Shown here: in pieces, positions 41,975 to 51,557 of the stretch | Layout: every line of letters begins with the position of its first letter | Position numbering within the stretch: position 1 is the first letter of the stretch | Made by a program: the position numbers and the translations under genes | Notes under the pieces: model-generated | Database searches by the model: none | What the model was told of the DNA's origin: nothing | Seen by the model: the letters and a program-made list of their open reading frames with translations, nothing else | Origin: Pseudomonas allokribbensis | GTDB taxonomy: Bacteria; Pseudomonadota; Gammaproteobacteria; Pseudomonadales; Pseudomonadaceae | Direction: 5' to 3' | Assembly (NCBI RefSeq): GCF_014863605.1 | Contig: NZ_CP062252.1 | Location: forward strand, 1,869,001 to 1,933,000 | Length of the DNA stretch: 64,000 nucleotides

Positions 41975-43264
41975 TTACGGCAATTCGCGGCTGGCGTAGA
42001 ACGCGCTCAGCACTTTGACCAGGTGGGCCAGGTCATGGCTGCCGCACAGTTCGCGGATCGAGTGCATGGCGAACGTCGGCAGGCCGATGTCGACCGTGCG
42101 CACGCCCAGGTGGCTGGCGGTGATCGGGCCGATGGTCGAACCGCAACCCATGTCGCTGCGTACCACGAAGCTTTGCACCGGGACTTCTTCGGCCATGCAC
42201 AGATGACGGAAGAACCCGGCGGTTTCACTGTTGGTGGCGTAGCGCTGGTTGCTGTTGACCTTGATCACCGGGCCGGCGTTGAGTTTCGGGCCGTGGTTGG
42301 CGTCGTGCTTCTCGGCGTAGTTCGGGTGCACGCCGTGGGCGTTGTCGGCCGAAACCAGCAGGGATTTCTGAATGGTGCGTACGAACTCATCACCCTCGGG
42401 CAACAGGCGACGCAGGGTCTGTTCCAGCATCGGGCCGTCGGCGCCGCACGCCGAGCATGAGCCGACTTCTTCGTGGTCGTTGCACACCAGCACGCAGGTT
42501 TCATCGGTGTCGGCGGTCAGCAGGGCTTGCAGGCCGGCGTAGCACGACAGCAAGTTGTCGAGGCGGGCGCCGGCGATGAAGTCACCGTTCAGGCCGATGA
42601 CGGCGGCGCTTTGGGTGTCGTAGAAGCTCAGCTCGTAATCGAGCACCACGTCGGCATTGAGGCCGTGCTCGCGGGCCAGTTGATCGGTGAGGACTGCGCG
42701 GAAGTCCACACGCTCGTCACCGGCGAACTGCGCGAGAATCGGCGGCAGTTCGGTCTGGGCATTGATCGCCCAGCCCTGATTGGCTTCCCGGTTGAGGTGG
42801 ATGGCCAGGTTGGGAATGATCGCGATCGGGGCCTTGAAGTCGATCAACTGACTCTCGACCTTGCCGTCGCGGCGGAAGGTAACGCGGCCGGCCAGCGACA
42901 GATCACGGTCGAACCACGGTGCCAGTAGCGCGCCGCCGTAGACTTCGACGCCCAGCTGCCAGAAACCCTGGCGCTGCAATTCAGGTTGCGGCTTGACTCG
43001 CAGGCACGGGCTGTCGGTATGGGCGCCGACCAGGCGGATGCCGTCGTGCAGCGGAGAGTTGCGGCCCATCTTGATCGCGACGATCGAGGAGTCGTTACGG
43101 GTGACGTAGTAACGGCCATTGGCTTCGGTGTGCCAGGTCTCGCGCTCGTCGAGGCGCACATAACCGGCGGCCTCCAGGCGTTGAACAAGGCTGGCGGTGG
43201 CGTGAAACGGGGTAGGGGAGGCCTTGAGGAAGTCGATCAGGCCTTGGTTCAACTCTTCGCGCAT
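41975..43264 (-). CDS. apeB: M18-family aminopeptidase ApeB
   Basis: The protein is 429 residues, the usual length of bacterial M18 aspartyl-type aminopeptidases. Metal and catalytic residues can be seen in [14 protein letters not shown] (His-x-Asp, near residues 80-93), CNDHEEVGS near 262 (Glu and metal Asp/Glu) and a late His in [11 protein letters not shown] near 404. These zinc enzymes form dodecamers in the cytoplasm and remove N-terminal acidic or other residues from peptides. The ATG at 43264 is followed by [12 protein letters not shown], matching the family N-terminus. Its neighbours are unrelated, so it is likely monocistronic. Confidence 0.94.
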   Translation of the reverse strand: MREELNQGLIDFLKASPTPFHATASLVQRLEAAGYVRLDERETWHTEANGRYYVTRNDSSIVAIKMGRNSPLHDGIRLVGAHTDSPCLRVKPQPELQRQGFWQLGVEVYGGALLAPWFDRDLSLAGRVTFRRDGKVESQLIDFKAPIAIIPNLAIHLNREANQGWAINAQTELPPILAQFAGDERVDFRAVLTDQLAREHGLNADVVLDYELSFYDTQSAAVIGLNGDFIAGARLDNLLSCYAGLQALLTADTDETCVLVCNDHEEVGSCSACGADGPMLEQTLRRLLPEGDEFVRTIQKSLLVSADNAHGVHPNYAEKHDANHGPKLNAGPVIKVNSNQRYATNSETAGFFRHLCMAEEVPVQSFVVRSDMGCGSTIGPITASHLGVRTVDIGLPTFAMHSIRELCGSHDLAHLVKVLSAFYASRELP

Positions 43265-43346
43265 AAGAAGCTCCAGACAGCAATGGGCGGGAGTTTAACG
43301 CATGCCGGTGCGCAGGCCACAATCGAAATCGAATGTAAAAGGAGAT

Positions 43347-43374
43347 CCACTGCGGGGGCAGGCTCCCGCAGTGG
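43347..43374. repeat. REP-like hairpin after the glycosyltransferase-like gene
   Basis: CCACTGCGGG and its exact complement enclose an 8-base loop. It lies 11 bases past the stop of the minus-strand gene at 43385 and may serve as its terminator. Confidence 0.7.
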
Positions 43375-43384
43375 ACAGTGTGGG

Positions 43385-44485
43385 TCAGCGGGCGGCGGTC
43401 ACGCGTTTTTTCAGGTAGTTCATGATGATTTTTTCATCTTCAGGCCGCTCCGGGCGCGGCAGTTGTTGCGGCCATCGGCTCTGGCTCAGGAGCTTTTTCT
43501 GACGGCTCTCGTCCCAACGAAGAATCTCCCGCGAGGCACATTCCCACCATTCATGGCGACAGGCGCTGTAGTACGGATGATCCGGCGCGGCGCTGCCGTA
43601 CAACAGGTCACGGCCGACCTTGCGCATCGTGCCGCTCTGGTTGCGCAGCTTCCATTTGATTTTCAGGCGTTGCCAGGCGGACGGAAACGGCTTGACCCTC
43701 GGCACGTCCTTGCACAGATCCACCAGGCGCTGGCTGAACTTCTCGCCGTGCTGGGAGAAGAAGAACGCCTGCATCGCATGGAAAAAGCGCTTTTCCGCGA
43801 AGTAGTGATAGATGTACTTGCGCGCCTCGACCACCGGCCGCTTGCGCAGGGCGAACGACAGAGCGATCTGTTCGATGGTATGGATCTCGAAACCGTCGGC
43901 CGTCCATTCGTCGATCAGACGGATCGACTCTTCGAACAATTTCCCGTCGCTGTCGGTTACGCCGCACAGCCCGCTGTTGTAGAGCTTGAAGCCGTTGTCC
44001 GGGGTTACGCCGTGGGTGCTGAGGTCGCGGCCGAGCTTCAGGTAGTCGTCGCGCTCGAAGACGTCTTTCCAGTCGTATTCGAAACGATCCATCACTGATT
44101 GCCCCGGGGTGATGTCCTGGAACAGACGGTTCGGGTCACTGGTGAACAGGGTATCGGTGTCGACGAACAAGGTCTTTTCAGCCAGCTGCAGGCCGGCGGC
44201 AATCGCGCAAGCCTTGCGTCGGTGGTGATAGCCGTTTTCGCCTTGCCAGCGGGTCAGGGTCGGCTCGTCGAGCAGCACGGTGTCGACCGGCCAGCCTTCG
44301 TAGTCCTGCGGCCGGTCAGTGAGAATCCTGATCGCCGGACGTTTGCCGGTCCTGGCCTGAGACAGGGCGGTCAGGATGCTGAACTTGGCTTCGCGCCGGT
44401 AAACATCCTGGTTGCCGTAAATCAGGTAGAGCAGTTGATGACGGGTCTTCTTGACGGGTGTTGCCAGGGAATCAGTACAACTCAT
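43385..44485 (-). CDS. GT8-like glycosyltransferase family protein
   Basis: The protein is 366 residues from the ATG at 44485, which has AAAGGA upstream. A TTG nine bases earlier is less likely. The N-terminal half looks like a GT-A nucleotide-sugar fold: LLYLIYGNQDVYRREAKFSI, a DxD-type metal motif in LFVDTDTLF near 110-118, and GFKLYNSGLCG near 165-175, the acceptor-loop pattern of GT8-like enzymes. The C-terminal half is basic and Trp-rich. There is no signal peptide or membrane segment. The donor and acceptor are unknown. It lies between apeB and rluA without an evident pathway. Confidence 0.75.
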   Translation of the reverse strand: MSCTDSLATPVKKTRHQLLYLIYGNQDVYRREAKFSILTALSQARTGKRPAIRILTDRPQDYEGWPVDTVLLDEPTLTRWQGENGYHHRRKACAIAAGLQLAEKTLFVDTDTLFTSDPNRLFQDITPGQSVMDRFEYDWKDVFERDDYLKLGRDLSTHGVTPDNGFKLYNSGLCGVTDSDGKLFEESIRLIDEWTADGFEIHTIEQIALSFALRKRPVVEARKYIYHYFAEKRFFHAMQAFFFSQHGEKFSQRLVDLCKDVPRVKPFPSAWQRLKIKWKLRNQSGTMRKVGRDLLYGSAAPDHPYYSACRHEWWECASREILRWDESRQKKLLSQSRWPQQLPRPERPEDEKIIMNYLKKRVTAAR

Positions 44486-44531
44486 CCGGAACAAAATCCT
44501 TTAAAACAGGCGGCTGCCGGTCAGGCAGTGC

Positions 44532-45167
44532 TTAAAACGGAGCCGGGCATTCGAAGCGCAAGCGCTCGCCGGACTGTGGGTGGGTAAAGCTGAGCATGCT
44601 CGCGTGCAGGCACAGGCGCGGCCAGGCGGCGAGGGCTTGCTCATGAGCATAGAGCCCGTCACCGAGCAGCGGGTGACCGATGGACAGCATGTGCACGCGC
44701 AACTGGTGCGAGCGGCCAGTGATCGGCGTCAGCTCGACGCGGCACCAGTCGCCGCAACGTTCCAGCACACGCCAGAAGGTCAGGGCGTGTTTGCCGAATT
44801 CGTGGTCGACCACGTGGCGTGGCTTGGTTGGCGGGTCATAGCGCAGGGGCAGGTCGATGCTGCCGCTGTCCAGTTCCGGCTGACCCCAGCACAGGGCGGT
44901 GTAGGCTTTTTCGGTTTCGCGGTCATGAAACTGGCGCGACAGTTCGCGGTGGGTGTCGGCGTCGCGAGCCAGCAGAATGATGCCGGAGGTTTCCCAGTCC
45001 AGACGATGGACGATGCGCGCTTCCGGGTAGCCGTTTTCCTGCAGGCGAGTGATCAGGCAGTCCTTGTTGTCGTCGGCCCGGCCGGGCACCGAGAGCAACA
45101 GGGTCGGTTTGTTCACCACCAGAACGGCGGCGTCCTGATGGATGATGTGGATGTTGGACAGCGGCAT
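44532..45167 (-). CDS. rluA: Pseudouridine synthase RluA family
   Basis: The protein is 211 residues. The catalytic Asp is in HRLDWETSGI (about residues 54-63), and the family motifs LLLSVPGRADDN and TPITGRSHQLRVHM are present. The length matches RluA (219 in E. coli) rather than the longer RluC/RluD, and no S4 domain is visible. RluA modifies U746 of 23S rRNA and U32 of several tRNAs. It follows minE on the same strand after a strong hairpin terminator, and in P. aeruginosa it is also next to minCDE. Confidence 0.92.
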   Translation of the reverse strand: MPLSNIHIIHQDAAVLVVNKPTLLLSVPGRADDNKDCLITRLQENGYPEARIVHRLDWETSGIILLARDADTHRELSRQFHDRETEKAYTALCWGQPELDSGSIDLPLRYDPPTKPRHVVDHEFGKHALTFWRVLERCGDWCRVELTPITGRSHQLRVHMLSIGHPLLGDGLYAHEQALAAWPRLCLHASMLSFTHPQSGERLRFECPAPF

Positions 45168-45192
45168 TAAAACAGCCTCGTAACAAATGCCA

Positions 45193-45240
45193 ACGGCGGC
45201 TCAGGGCCCCTCCGGTGTCGGAAGGGCCCTGAGCCGCCGT
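45193..45240 (-). terminator. Long hairpin after minE
   Basis: A 17-bp perfect stem (ACGGCGGCTCAGGGCCC and complement) with further inner pairing lies 19 bases past the minE stop. No strong T run follows. It separates minCDE from rluA. Confidence 0.75.
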
Positions 45241-45258
45241 CGTTCCTGCCGGATCGAC

Positions 45259-45513
45259 TCAGCGATCTGGCAGGGTGATGTTGAGTTCCAGAATCGAGCA
45301 ACTGCCCTGGCTCTCCAGTGCAACATGTACGTCGTCGTTGCCGATATTGACGTACTTGCGGATCACGTCCACCAGTTCCTTCTGCAAGGCTGGCAGGTAA
45401 TCCGGCGTGCTGCGCTGGCCGCGCTCATGCGCCACGATGATCTGTAGACGCTCTTTCGCTACCGAGGCAGTGCTTGGCTTTTTGTTGGCACGAAAGAAGT
45501 CAAAAAGGTTCAT
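45259..45513 (-). CDS. minE: Cell-division topological factor MinE
   Basis: The protein is 84 residues (E. coli MinE has 88). It has the N-terminal amphipathic membrane-targeting segment [20 protein letters not shown], the anti-MinCD region ([12 protein letters not shown]) and the C-terminal topology domain ([13 protein letters not shown]). It stimulates MinD ATPase and drives Min oscillation. The start codon overlaps the minD stop by one base, so translation is coupled. Confidence 0.97.
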   Translation of the reverse strand: MNLFDFFRANKKPSTASVAKERLQIIVAHERGQRSTPDYLPALQKELVDVIRKYVNIGNDDVHVALESQGSCSILELNITLPDR

Positions 45514-46325
45514 TACCTACCTCCAAACAGGCGCTCGAAGAATCCCTTCTTCTCGACATCGAGGAACCGGTGTGCTTTGTCTTTGCCCAGCAGGCGGTCG
45601 ACGGTGTCGCTGTAGGCCTGGCCGGCATCGCTCTGGTCGTCGAGGATGACCGGGACGCCCTGGTTGGAAGCCTTGAGCACCGCCTGGGATTCCGGGATCA
45701 CGCCCAGCAGGGTCACCGAGAGGATTTCCTTGACGTCTTCGACGCCGAGCATTTCGCCCTTTTCAACGCGCTCCGGGTGGTAGCGGGTGATCAGCAGGTG
45801 TTCCTTGATCGGGTCTTCCCCACGTTCGGCGCGACGGGACTTGCTGGCCAGCAGGCCGAGCATGCGGTCCGAGTCACGTACCGAGGAGACTTCCGGGTTG
45901 GTCACGACGATCGCTTCGTCAGCGAAGTACATGGCCAGGTGGGCGCCTTTCTCGATGCCCGCCGGGGAGTCGCAGACCACGAACTCGAATTGTTCCTTGA
46001 GCTCCATCAGGACTTTTTCCACGCCTTCGACGGTCAGCGCGTCTTTGTCGCGGGTCTGGCTGGCGGCCAGTACATAGAGGTTTTCCAGGCGCTTGTCTTT
46101 GATCAGGGCCTGTTGCAGGTTGGCTTCGCCGTTCACGACGTTGACGAAGTCATACACCACGCGGCGCTCGCAACCCATGATCAGGTCAAGGTTACGCAAG
46201 CCCACGTCGAAGTCGACGATCACTGTTTTGTGGCCGCGCAGAGCGAGGCCGGTACCGATAGCGGCGCTGGTGGTGGTCTTACCCACACCACCCTTGCCGG
46301 ATGTAACCACGAGAATCTTGGCCAA
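45513..46325 (-). CDS. minD: Septum-site-determining ATPase MinD
   Basis: The protein is 270 residues, matching the family. The deviant Walker A is [14 protein letters not shown] (about residues 9-22), the switch regions include [11 protein letters not shown] and [11 protein letters not shown], and the C-terminal amphipathic membrane-targeting helix is [14 protein letters not shown]-bound MinD dimerises on the membrane and recruits MinC to block FtsZ rings at the poles. It is the middle gene of the minCDE operon. Confidence 0.98.
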   Translation of the reverse strand: MAKILVVTSGKGGVGKTTTSAAIGTGLALRGHKTVIVDFDVGLRNLDLIMGCERRVVYDFVNVVNGEANLQQALIKDKRLENLYVLAASQTRDKDALTVEGVEKVLMELKEQFEFVVCDSPAGIEKGAHLAMYFADEAIVVTNPEVSSVRDSDRMLGLLASKSRRAERGEDPIKEHLLITRYHPERVEKGEMLGVEDVKEILSVTLLGVIPESQAVLKASNQGVPVILDDQSDAGQAYSDTVDRLLGKDKAHRFLDVEKKGFFERLFGGR

Positions 46326-46494
46326 GGTGTTTCACCCCTAAGGAAGAAGGACTGTTCAGCCCCTGAAAAACATCTCTTGAAAACTACTGCAGTCGGACAG
46401 CCTTGGCTGGAATTTGGCTTTTGGCCTTTTTCCTACTTCGTTTGAGCCGTTTTCGCTACGTTTTAGAGATGCTTGGAAAATGCGGCAGTATCCG

Positions 46495-47232
46495 TTAAAG
46501 CCGAATGATGTTCAACACGTCGCCCGATAGGCTGACCTGTACACCCGAACCCCACATCGGATCGCGACGCAGGTCTTCGGAAACCTTGTAATGGCCTGCG
46601 ATGGAGATCAGTTCAGCGCTCAATTGCTGACAGAAAATCCGCGCCTTGGTGTCGCCCTTGACCCCGGCCAGCGCACGACCGCGCATCGGGCCGTATACAT
46701 GGATGTTGCCATCGGCGAGAAGTTCCGCCCCCGGGCTGACCGAGGAAACCACCACCAGATCGCCGCCCTGGGCGTAGATCTGTTGGCCACCACGTACTGG
46801 CGTGGTGATGACGCGGGTCTGTTTGACGGTCGGCTCAGGCGGTTTTTCCGGCTTCTTCGGTGCGACGGGTTCAGCGGTTTCCAGCGGTCGCTCGCGGGCG
46901 CCGGACGGCGGCAGCACCGGAATGTCGATGGCGATGGCGGCGGCGATGTCTTCGATGCGGCTGGCGCGGATCGCCAGGGTGCGCAGGCCGTGCTGGCGGC
47001 ACACGCGCATCAGGCCCGGCAGGTCGACGGCGCCTTCGCTGGGCGGCAACTTGTCCAGCGCCAGAACCAGCGGCGCGTTGCTGAAGAAATTCGGTGCCTG
47101 GGCGACTTTGGCGGCCAATTGCCGATCGAGGCTGTCCAGGTCGTTGCGGGACAGTTCCAGCACCGTAATGGCGAGCATGCTGCCCTTCAGCTGGAACACG
47201 GGATCTTGGTCTGGCGATTCGGTTTGGCTCAT
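46495..47232 (-). CDS. minC: Septum-site-determining protein MinC
   Basis: The protein is 245 residues from the ATG at 47232 ([17 protein letters not shown]). A longer in-frame start enters the promoter region shared with lpxL. The N-terminal FtsZ-inhibiting domain covers about 1-110. A Pro/Glu-rich linker at about 120-150 leads to the C-terminal beta-helix domain ([30 protein letters not shown]), which binds MinD. It is the first gene of minCDE, 169 bases ahead of minD. That gap holds no clear terminator, so all three are likely co-transcribed. Confidence 0.96.
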   Translation of the reverse strand: MSQTESPDQDPVFQLKGSMLAITVLELSRNDLDSLDRQLAAKVAQAPNFFSNAPLVLALDKLPPSEGAVDLPGLMRVCRQHGLRTLAIRASRIEDIAAAIAIDIPVLPPSGARERPLETAEPVAPKKPEKPPEPTVKQTRVITTPVRGGQQIYAQGGDLVVVSSVSPGAELLADGNIHVYGPMRGRALAGVKGDTKARIFCQQLSAELISIAGHYKVSEDLRRDPMWGSGVQVSLSGDVLNIIRL

Positions 47233-47349
47233 GTCGGCATACAACGGCTTGTCACTAAAAGTGCCGAGACTTATAACGAGAACGCCCGCCAGCCGCAAGC
47301 CGGGTCGAACGATGTAGAATGCGCGGCCACTGTATTTACGGAAGCTTTA

Positions 47350-48282
47350 ATGGATCGCCCGCGTTTTCGAAAAGCATTTCTTGCTCCACGCTTCTGGCCG
47401 CTCTGGTGCGGCCTGGGGCTGTTGTGGCTGATCGTGCAGCTGCCGTATCCGGCATTGCTGGCCATCGGTCGCTTTCTCGGTGCCTTGATGTATCGCTTCG
47501 CCGGCGACCGGCGGCGCATCGCCAAGCGCAATCTGGAACTGTGTTTCCCGGAAAAATCCGCTGCCGAGCGCAAACGCCTGCTCAAGGAAAACTTTGCCTC
47601 CACCGGCATCGCCTTCTTTGAAATGGCGATGAGCTGGTGGTGGTCGCGTCAGCGACTGGCGAAACTGGCCCACGTCGAAGGCCTGGAGCACCTGCAACAG
47701 GCCCAGCGCGAAGGCAAGGGCGTGATTCTGATGGCGGTGCATTTCACCACCCTGGAAATCGGCGCAGCGTTGCTCGGCCAGCAGCACACCATCGACGGCA
47801 TGTACCGCGAGCACAAGAACCCGTTGTTCGACTTTATCCAGCGTCAGGGCCGCGAGCGGCACAATCTTGATTCGCTGGCGGTGGAGCGTGACGACGTGCG
47901 CGGGATGCTCAAGCTGCTGCGTTCCGGGCGCGCGATCTGGTACGCACCGGATCAGGATTACGGCGCCAAGCAAAGCATCTTCGTGCCGTTGTTCGGCATT
48001 CAGGCCGCGACGGTCACCGCCACCAGCAAGTTCGCCCGACTGGGCAAGGCACTGGTGGTGCCGTTCACTCAGGAACGTCTGGCCGACGGTAGCGGCTATC
48101 GTCTGGTGATCCATCCGCCGCTGGAAGGTTTCCCGGGCGAGACCGAAGAAGCCGACTGCATCCGCATCAACCAGTGGGTAGAAGGCGTGTTGCGCGATTG
48201 CCCCGAGCAGTACCTGTGGGCGCATCGTCGCTTCAAGAGCCGTCCGCCGGGCGAGCCGAAGCTGTACGCCAAACGTCGTTGA
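47350..48282 (+). CDS. lpxL: Lipid A lauroyl/secondary acyltransferase (HtrB/LpxL)
   Basis: The protein is 310 residues from the ATG at 47350. An N-terminal membrane anchor (WCGLGLLWLIVQLPYPALLA) leads to the LPLAT domain. Its catalytic H-x4-E motif is in MAVHFTTLEIGAALL near 136 and the conserved APDQDYG is near 199. It adds secondary acyl chains to Kdo-lipid A or lipid IVA-type precursors at the inner membrane. P. aeruginosa has two htrB paralogues, and position next to minC fits the PA3242 type. Whether it adds laurate or another chain cannot be read from sequence. Confidence 0.92.
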   Translation: MDRPRFRKAFLAPRFWPLWCGLGLLWLIVQLPYPALLAIGRFLGALMYRFAGDRRRIAKRNLELCFPEKSAAERKRLLKENFASTGIAFFEMAMSWWWSRQRLAKLAHVEGLEHLQQAQREGKGVILMAVHFTTLEIGAALLGQQHTIDGMYREHKNPLFDFIQRQGRERHNLDSLAVERDDVRGMLKLLRSGRAIWYAPDQDYGAKQSIFVPLFGIQAATVTATSKFARLGKALVVPFTQERLADGSGYRLVIHPPLEGFPGETEEADCIRINQWVEGVLRDCPEQYLWAHRRFKSRPPGEPKLYAKRR

Positions 48283-48317
48283 TCCACCCAATCCCATAAG
48301 CACCACGGAGCGTTGCG

Positions 48318-49490
48318 ATGAGCCCAGTTGAACCGGTCACAGGTTTGATTCTTTCCGGCGGCGGGGCTCGGGCGGCGTATCAGGTGGGGGTGCTGGCGGC
48401 GATTGCCGAACTGCTGCCGCTGGGCGCGGACAATCCGTTTCCGGTGATCGTCGGCACCTCGGCCGGGGCGATCAACGCGGTCAGCCTCGCCAGCGGCGCC
48501 ACGGACTTTCGGGCCGCCATCGAACGCCTGACCCTGTTTTGGCAAGGCTTTCGCAGCCATCGTGTGTTGCGCAGCGACTGGCCGGGGGTGATCCGCCAGG
48601 CCAGTCGTTTCGTCAGTCACAGCCTGCTGGGCATGGGCCGGCAATTGCCGGTGGCGCTGCTCAACAGCTCGCCGCTGCGCCATCTGCTCAATGAAAAACT
48701 GCACATGCCCGGCATCGCCGAATCCATCGCCCGCAAGCAACTGCACGCAGTGGCGGTGACGGCGTTCGGCTACGAGTCGGGGCAAGCGGTGACCTTCTAT
48801 CAGGGCGGCGGCAGCATCGATGCCTGGCTGCGCCATCGACGCATTGGTGTGCCGACGCAATTGACCGTGGAGCATTTGCTCGCGAGTTCAGCAATTCCGC
48901 TGTTGTTCGCGCCGGTGAAAATCGGCGAGGAATTTTTCGGCGATGGCGCGGTGCGGCAGTCGGCACCGATCAGTCCGGCCTTGCACCTGGGGGCGAGCCG
49001 GGTGCTGGTGGTGGGCGTCAGCGGCAACCCGCGCGGGTTCGACCCGGCACAACCGCTGGAGCGCACTTATACCGGTCAACAGCCGACGCTGGCGCAGATC
49101 GGCGGGCACATGCTCAACAGTACGTTCATTGACAGCCTGGAAAGCGACATCGAGCTGCTTCAGCGTCTGAACCAGTTCAGCCATCTGATGCCCGACGGAA
49201 CGCCAACGCGTGCCTTGGGTGTGGCGCCAGTGGAAGTGCTGGTGATCTCGCCGAGTCAGCCAATCGATGAAATCGCGGCGCGGCATCGTCAGGAACTGCC
49301 GGCGGCGTTGCGGCTGTTCTTGCGCGGGCCGGGGGCGACCAAAACGAGCGGGGCAGGGGTGTTGAGTTATTTGCTGTTCGAGGCGGGGTATTGCAGTGAA
49401 CTGATCGACCTGGGGCGGCGCGATGCGTTGGCCAAGCGCGATGAGCTGTGCCGGTTTCTCGGAATCGGCGAGGCGGTGGTTCCGGCCTGA
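48318..49490 (+). CDS. Patatin-like phospholipase
   Basis: The protein is 390 residues. The oxyanion-hole motif LSGGGARAAYQVGVL is at about residues 12-26. The nucleophile Ser lies in the G-x-S-x-G motif GTSAGAIN near 46-53. The catalytic Asp is in GDGAVRQ near 208, giving the Ser-Asp dyad of patatins. No signal peptide is visible. It starts 36 bases after lpxL with an ACGGAG site, and the two probably form a lipid-metabolism operon. The substrate, phospholipid or lysolipid, is unknown. Confidence 0.92.
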   Translation: MSPVEPVTGLILSGGGARAAYQVGVLAAIAELLPLGADNPFPVIVGTSAGAINAVSLASGATDFRAAIERLTLFWQGFRSHRVLRSDWPGVIRQASRFVSHSLLGMGRQLPVALLNSSPLRHLLNEKLHMPGIAESIARKQLHAVAVTAFGYESGQAVTFYQGGGSIDAWLRHRRIGVPTQLTVEHLLASSAIPLLFAPVKIGEEFFGDGAVRQSAPISPALHLGASRVLVVGVSGNPRGFDPAQPLERTYTGQQPTLAQIGGHMLNSTFIDSLESDIELLQRLNQFSHLMPDGTPTRALGVAPVEVLVISPSQPIDEIAARHRQELPAALRLFLRGPGATKTSGAGVLSYLLFEAGYCSELIDLGRRDALAKRDELCRFLGIGEAVVPA

Positions 49491-49494
49491 AACA

Positions 49495-49518
49495 GATGGC
49501 GCCCTGGCGGGCGCCATC
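49495..49518. terminator. Hairpin between patatin and porin genes
   Basis: GATGGCGCC and its exact complement with a 6-base loop lie between the convergent stops at 49490 and 49529. It can act from either side, though no T run is present. Confidence 0.65.
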
Positions 49519-49528
49519 CGCAGCACTA

Positions 49529-50314
49529 TCAGAAGTGGAACTTCACCAGGAAGCTGGTCACGTTCTGATTGGTGGTGAAGGCACGGGTGTCATCAATCCC
49601 GTACTTGTCTTTCCAGTAGTCGTATTCAACACCGACGTACAACTGCTTCTCGCCGAAATTCAGCGCCTTGCCCAGGTCGTATTTGACCTGTGGGTTGAAG
49701 TGCAGGTTGGCGTGGTATTCGCCTTTGCTGTTGACGTCGTTGTCGACCACCCAGTCCATGTAGCCGTCGATCAGCACGTTCGAATTGCCGACCGGAATGG
49801 TGTAGGACCAGACTGGGGTGATCTGCCAGACGTTGTCACCCGGACGCGAGCCTTCGGTGTGACGCTGGTAGAAGTTCAGCTGGAAGTAATCGAAGCCCGG
49901 AATCGCCAGGTCGAAGCCTGGACCGATCAGGTAAGACTCGACGTCGCCTTCACCGAACTCGTAAGTCATCGCCAGCAGCACGTCTTTGATCGGTCCGAAT
50001 TCGATCTTCTGGTCGAGGATCTTGCCGAGCGACAGGCGTGGGCTGAATTCGCCGTAATAGGTGTTGTTGCCGACGCCGCCGTCTGGCTTGCCGTTGTAGA
50101 AGATCTTGTCGATGAACAGGAAGTTGTCCCCATACTTCCATGCATCGGCGTGCTCGAAGGTGACCGTCTGCTGGATGGCCGGGTTGACCTTGAAATCCTT
50201 GCCGTAAAGGTAGGTCAGGCTGTTGTTCTGCCATTGCAGCAGACCGTCGGCCATGGCCTGACCCCCGGCCAGCATGGTTCCCGCAAGCATCAGGCTGGTG
50301 CTCATACGTTTCAT
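49529..50314 (-). CDS. Tsx/OmpK-family nucleoside-channel outer-membrane protein A
   Basis: The protein is 261 residues with a signal peptide cut after QAMA (about residue 22). The mature protein alternates aromatic and polar residues as a beta-barrel and ends in the C-terminal Phe signature FLVKFHF. The conserved segments WQNNSLTYLYGKDF, TFEHADAWKYGDNFLFID and YYGEFSPRLSLGK place it in the Tsx/OmpK family, whose E. coli member takes up nucleosides. A close paralogue sits 370 bases upstream. Both lie next to the urate/xanthine permease and purine-degradation genes, which supports a purine or nucleoside uptake role. Confidence 0.9.
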   Translation of the reverse strand: MKRMSTSLMLAGTMLAGGQAMADGLLQWQNNSLTYLYGKDFKVNPAIQQTVTFEHADAWKYGDNFLFIDKIFYNGKPDGGVGNNTYYGEFSPRLSLGKILDQKIEFGPIKDVLLAMTYEFGEGDVESYLIGPGFDLAIPGFDYFQLNFYQRHTEGSRPGDNVWQITPVWSYTIPVGNSNVLIDGYMDWVVDNDVNSKGEYHANLHFNPQVKYDLGKALNFGEKQLYVGVEYDYWKDKYGIDDTRAFTTNQNVTSFLVKFHF

Positions 50315-50460
50315 TCGGTTGCTCCCAAAGTAGGTGTTCCACGTTTATTTTTTTGAGTCGGCGCTCTGGTGTGGCGCCTTTTTTCGTTGCTGCAAAAGTC
50401 ATCCATCCGGTCAGCTTTAGTGCTGTTAGCAAGAGCTGAGCCAAGGCTTTTCGAAAAGCA

Positions 50461-50507
50461 AAAAAACGCCCGTCGGCTGCTGAAAAACAGTCGACTGAGC
50501 GTGTTTT
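50461..50507 (-). terminator. Terminator of the second Tsx-like gene, in a 370-bp gap
   Basis: GTCGGCTG pairs with CAGTCGAC and flanking ACGC with GCGT. On the minus strand the stem is followed by seven T. It lies about 180 bases past the stop of the porin at 50687. The remaining sequence of the 50315-50686 gap shows no gene; the right part holds only unpaired leader-like sequence. Confidence 0.75.
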
Positions 50508-50686
50508 CGGGACGCCTCGGTACTGACCGGGGCCGGGATAAGTTGGCCCGTTGGTCAGGAATTAAATCCAGGCTTTTTTTTAGACCGAATTCAGAAGGCC
50601 GCGGAGAATACTGACTCAACGGCCAGGTCTCAAGTGCCCCGCAACAGAGCACCGACGACAGGTAGGGGGCACGGTTGCGGGTCATC

Positions 50687-51472
50687 TTAGAAGTGCACCT
50701 TCACCAGCAGGCTGGCGGTGTTCTGATTGGTGTCGAGGTTGTGGCTGCTTTCGACCCCGTATTTGTTCTTCCAGTAGCTGTATTCGGTGCCGACATACAG
50801 CTGCTTCTGGCTCCAGCCGAGGGCTTTGCCCAGGTCGTATTTGATCTGCGGATTGATGTGCAGGTTGGCGTGATAGGTGCCGCGCGAGTTTTCGTCGTTG
50901 TCGACGACCCAGTCGAGGTAGCCATCGATCAGCACATCGGAATTGCCCACCGGAATGCTGTAGGACCAGCCCGGGGTGATCTGCCAGACGCCATCACCGG
51001 GGCGCGGGCCTTCGGTCTGGCGGCGGAAGATGTTCAGGGTGACGTAGTTGAAGCCCGGTACCTTCAGGTCGAAACCTGGGCCGATCAGATAGGCCTCGCT
51101 CTCGCCTTCGCCATACTCGTAGGTCATCGCCAGCAGCACGTCCTTGATCGGCCCGAACTCGAGCTTGCGGTCGAAGATCTTGCCGAACGAGAAGCGCGGG
51201 GTGAATTCGCCGTAGAAGGTGTGCGGGCCTTTGTTGCGGTCTTCCTGGCCGTTGTAGAAGATCTTGTCGACGAACAGGAAGTTGTCGCCGTACTTCCACT
51301 TGTCGGCGTGCTCGAACGTCACCGTCTGCTGGATCGACGGGTTGATCGCGAAGTTCTTGCCGTACAGATAGCTCAGGCTGTTGGTCTGCCACAGCAATAA
51401 ATCGCCGGCCATGGCTTGTGATGCGGCCAGCAGGCCGCCGCTCAACAACACGTTGGTTTGAGTCCGGATCAT
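50687..51472 (-). CDS. Tsx/OmpK-family nucleoside-channel outer-membrane protein B
   Basis: The protein is 261 residues, the same length as its neighbour and largely alignable with it (WQTNSLSYLYGKNF, TFEHADKWKYGDNFLFVD, YYGEF/FYGEF, LLVKVHF). This indicates a tandem duplication followed by divergence, especially in mid-barrel loops. The signal peptide is cut after QAMA. It ends with the C-terminal Phe of outer-membrane barrels. It has its own terminator, so the two paralogues are separate transcripts and may differ in expression or substrate. It is the nearest porin to the NCS2 permease. Confidence 0.9.
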   Translation of the reverse strand: MIRTQTNVLLSGGLLAASQAMAGDLLLWQTNSLSYLYGKNFAINPSIQQTVTFEHADKWKYGDNFLFVDKIFYNGQEDRNKGPHTFYGEFTPRFSFGKIFDRKLEFGPIKDVLLAMTYEYGEGESEAYLIGPGFDLKVPGFNYVTLNIFRRQTEGPRPGDGVWQITPGWSYSIPVGNSDVLIDGYLDWVVDNDENSRGTYHANLHINPQIKYDLGKALGWSQKQLYVGTEYSYWKNKYGVESSHNLDTNQNTASLLVKVHF

Positions 51473-51557
51473 CTGTTGCTCCCTCTTGTTTTTATTGTTT
51501 GAGGCAAAGCTGTCGCGAGGGGGCTGGCGTTGGCGAGCCCCTCTTTTACTCTTCGGA

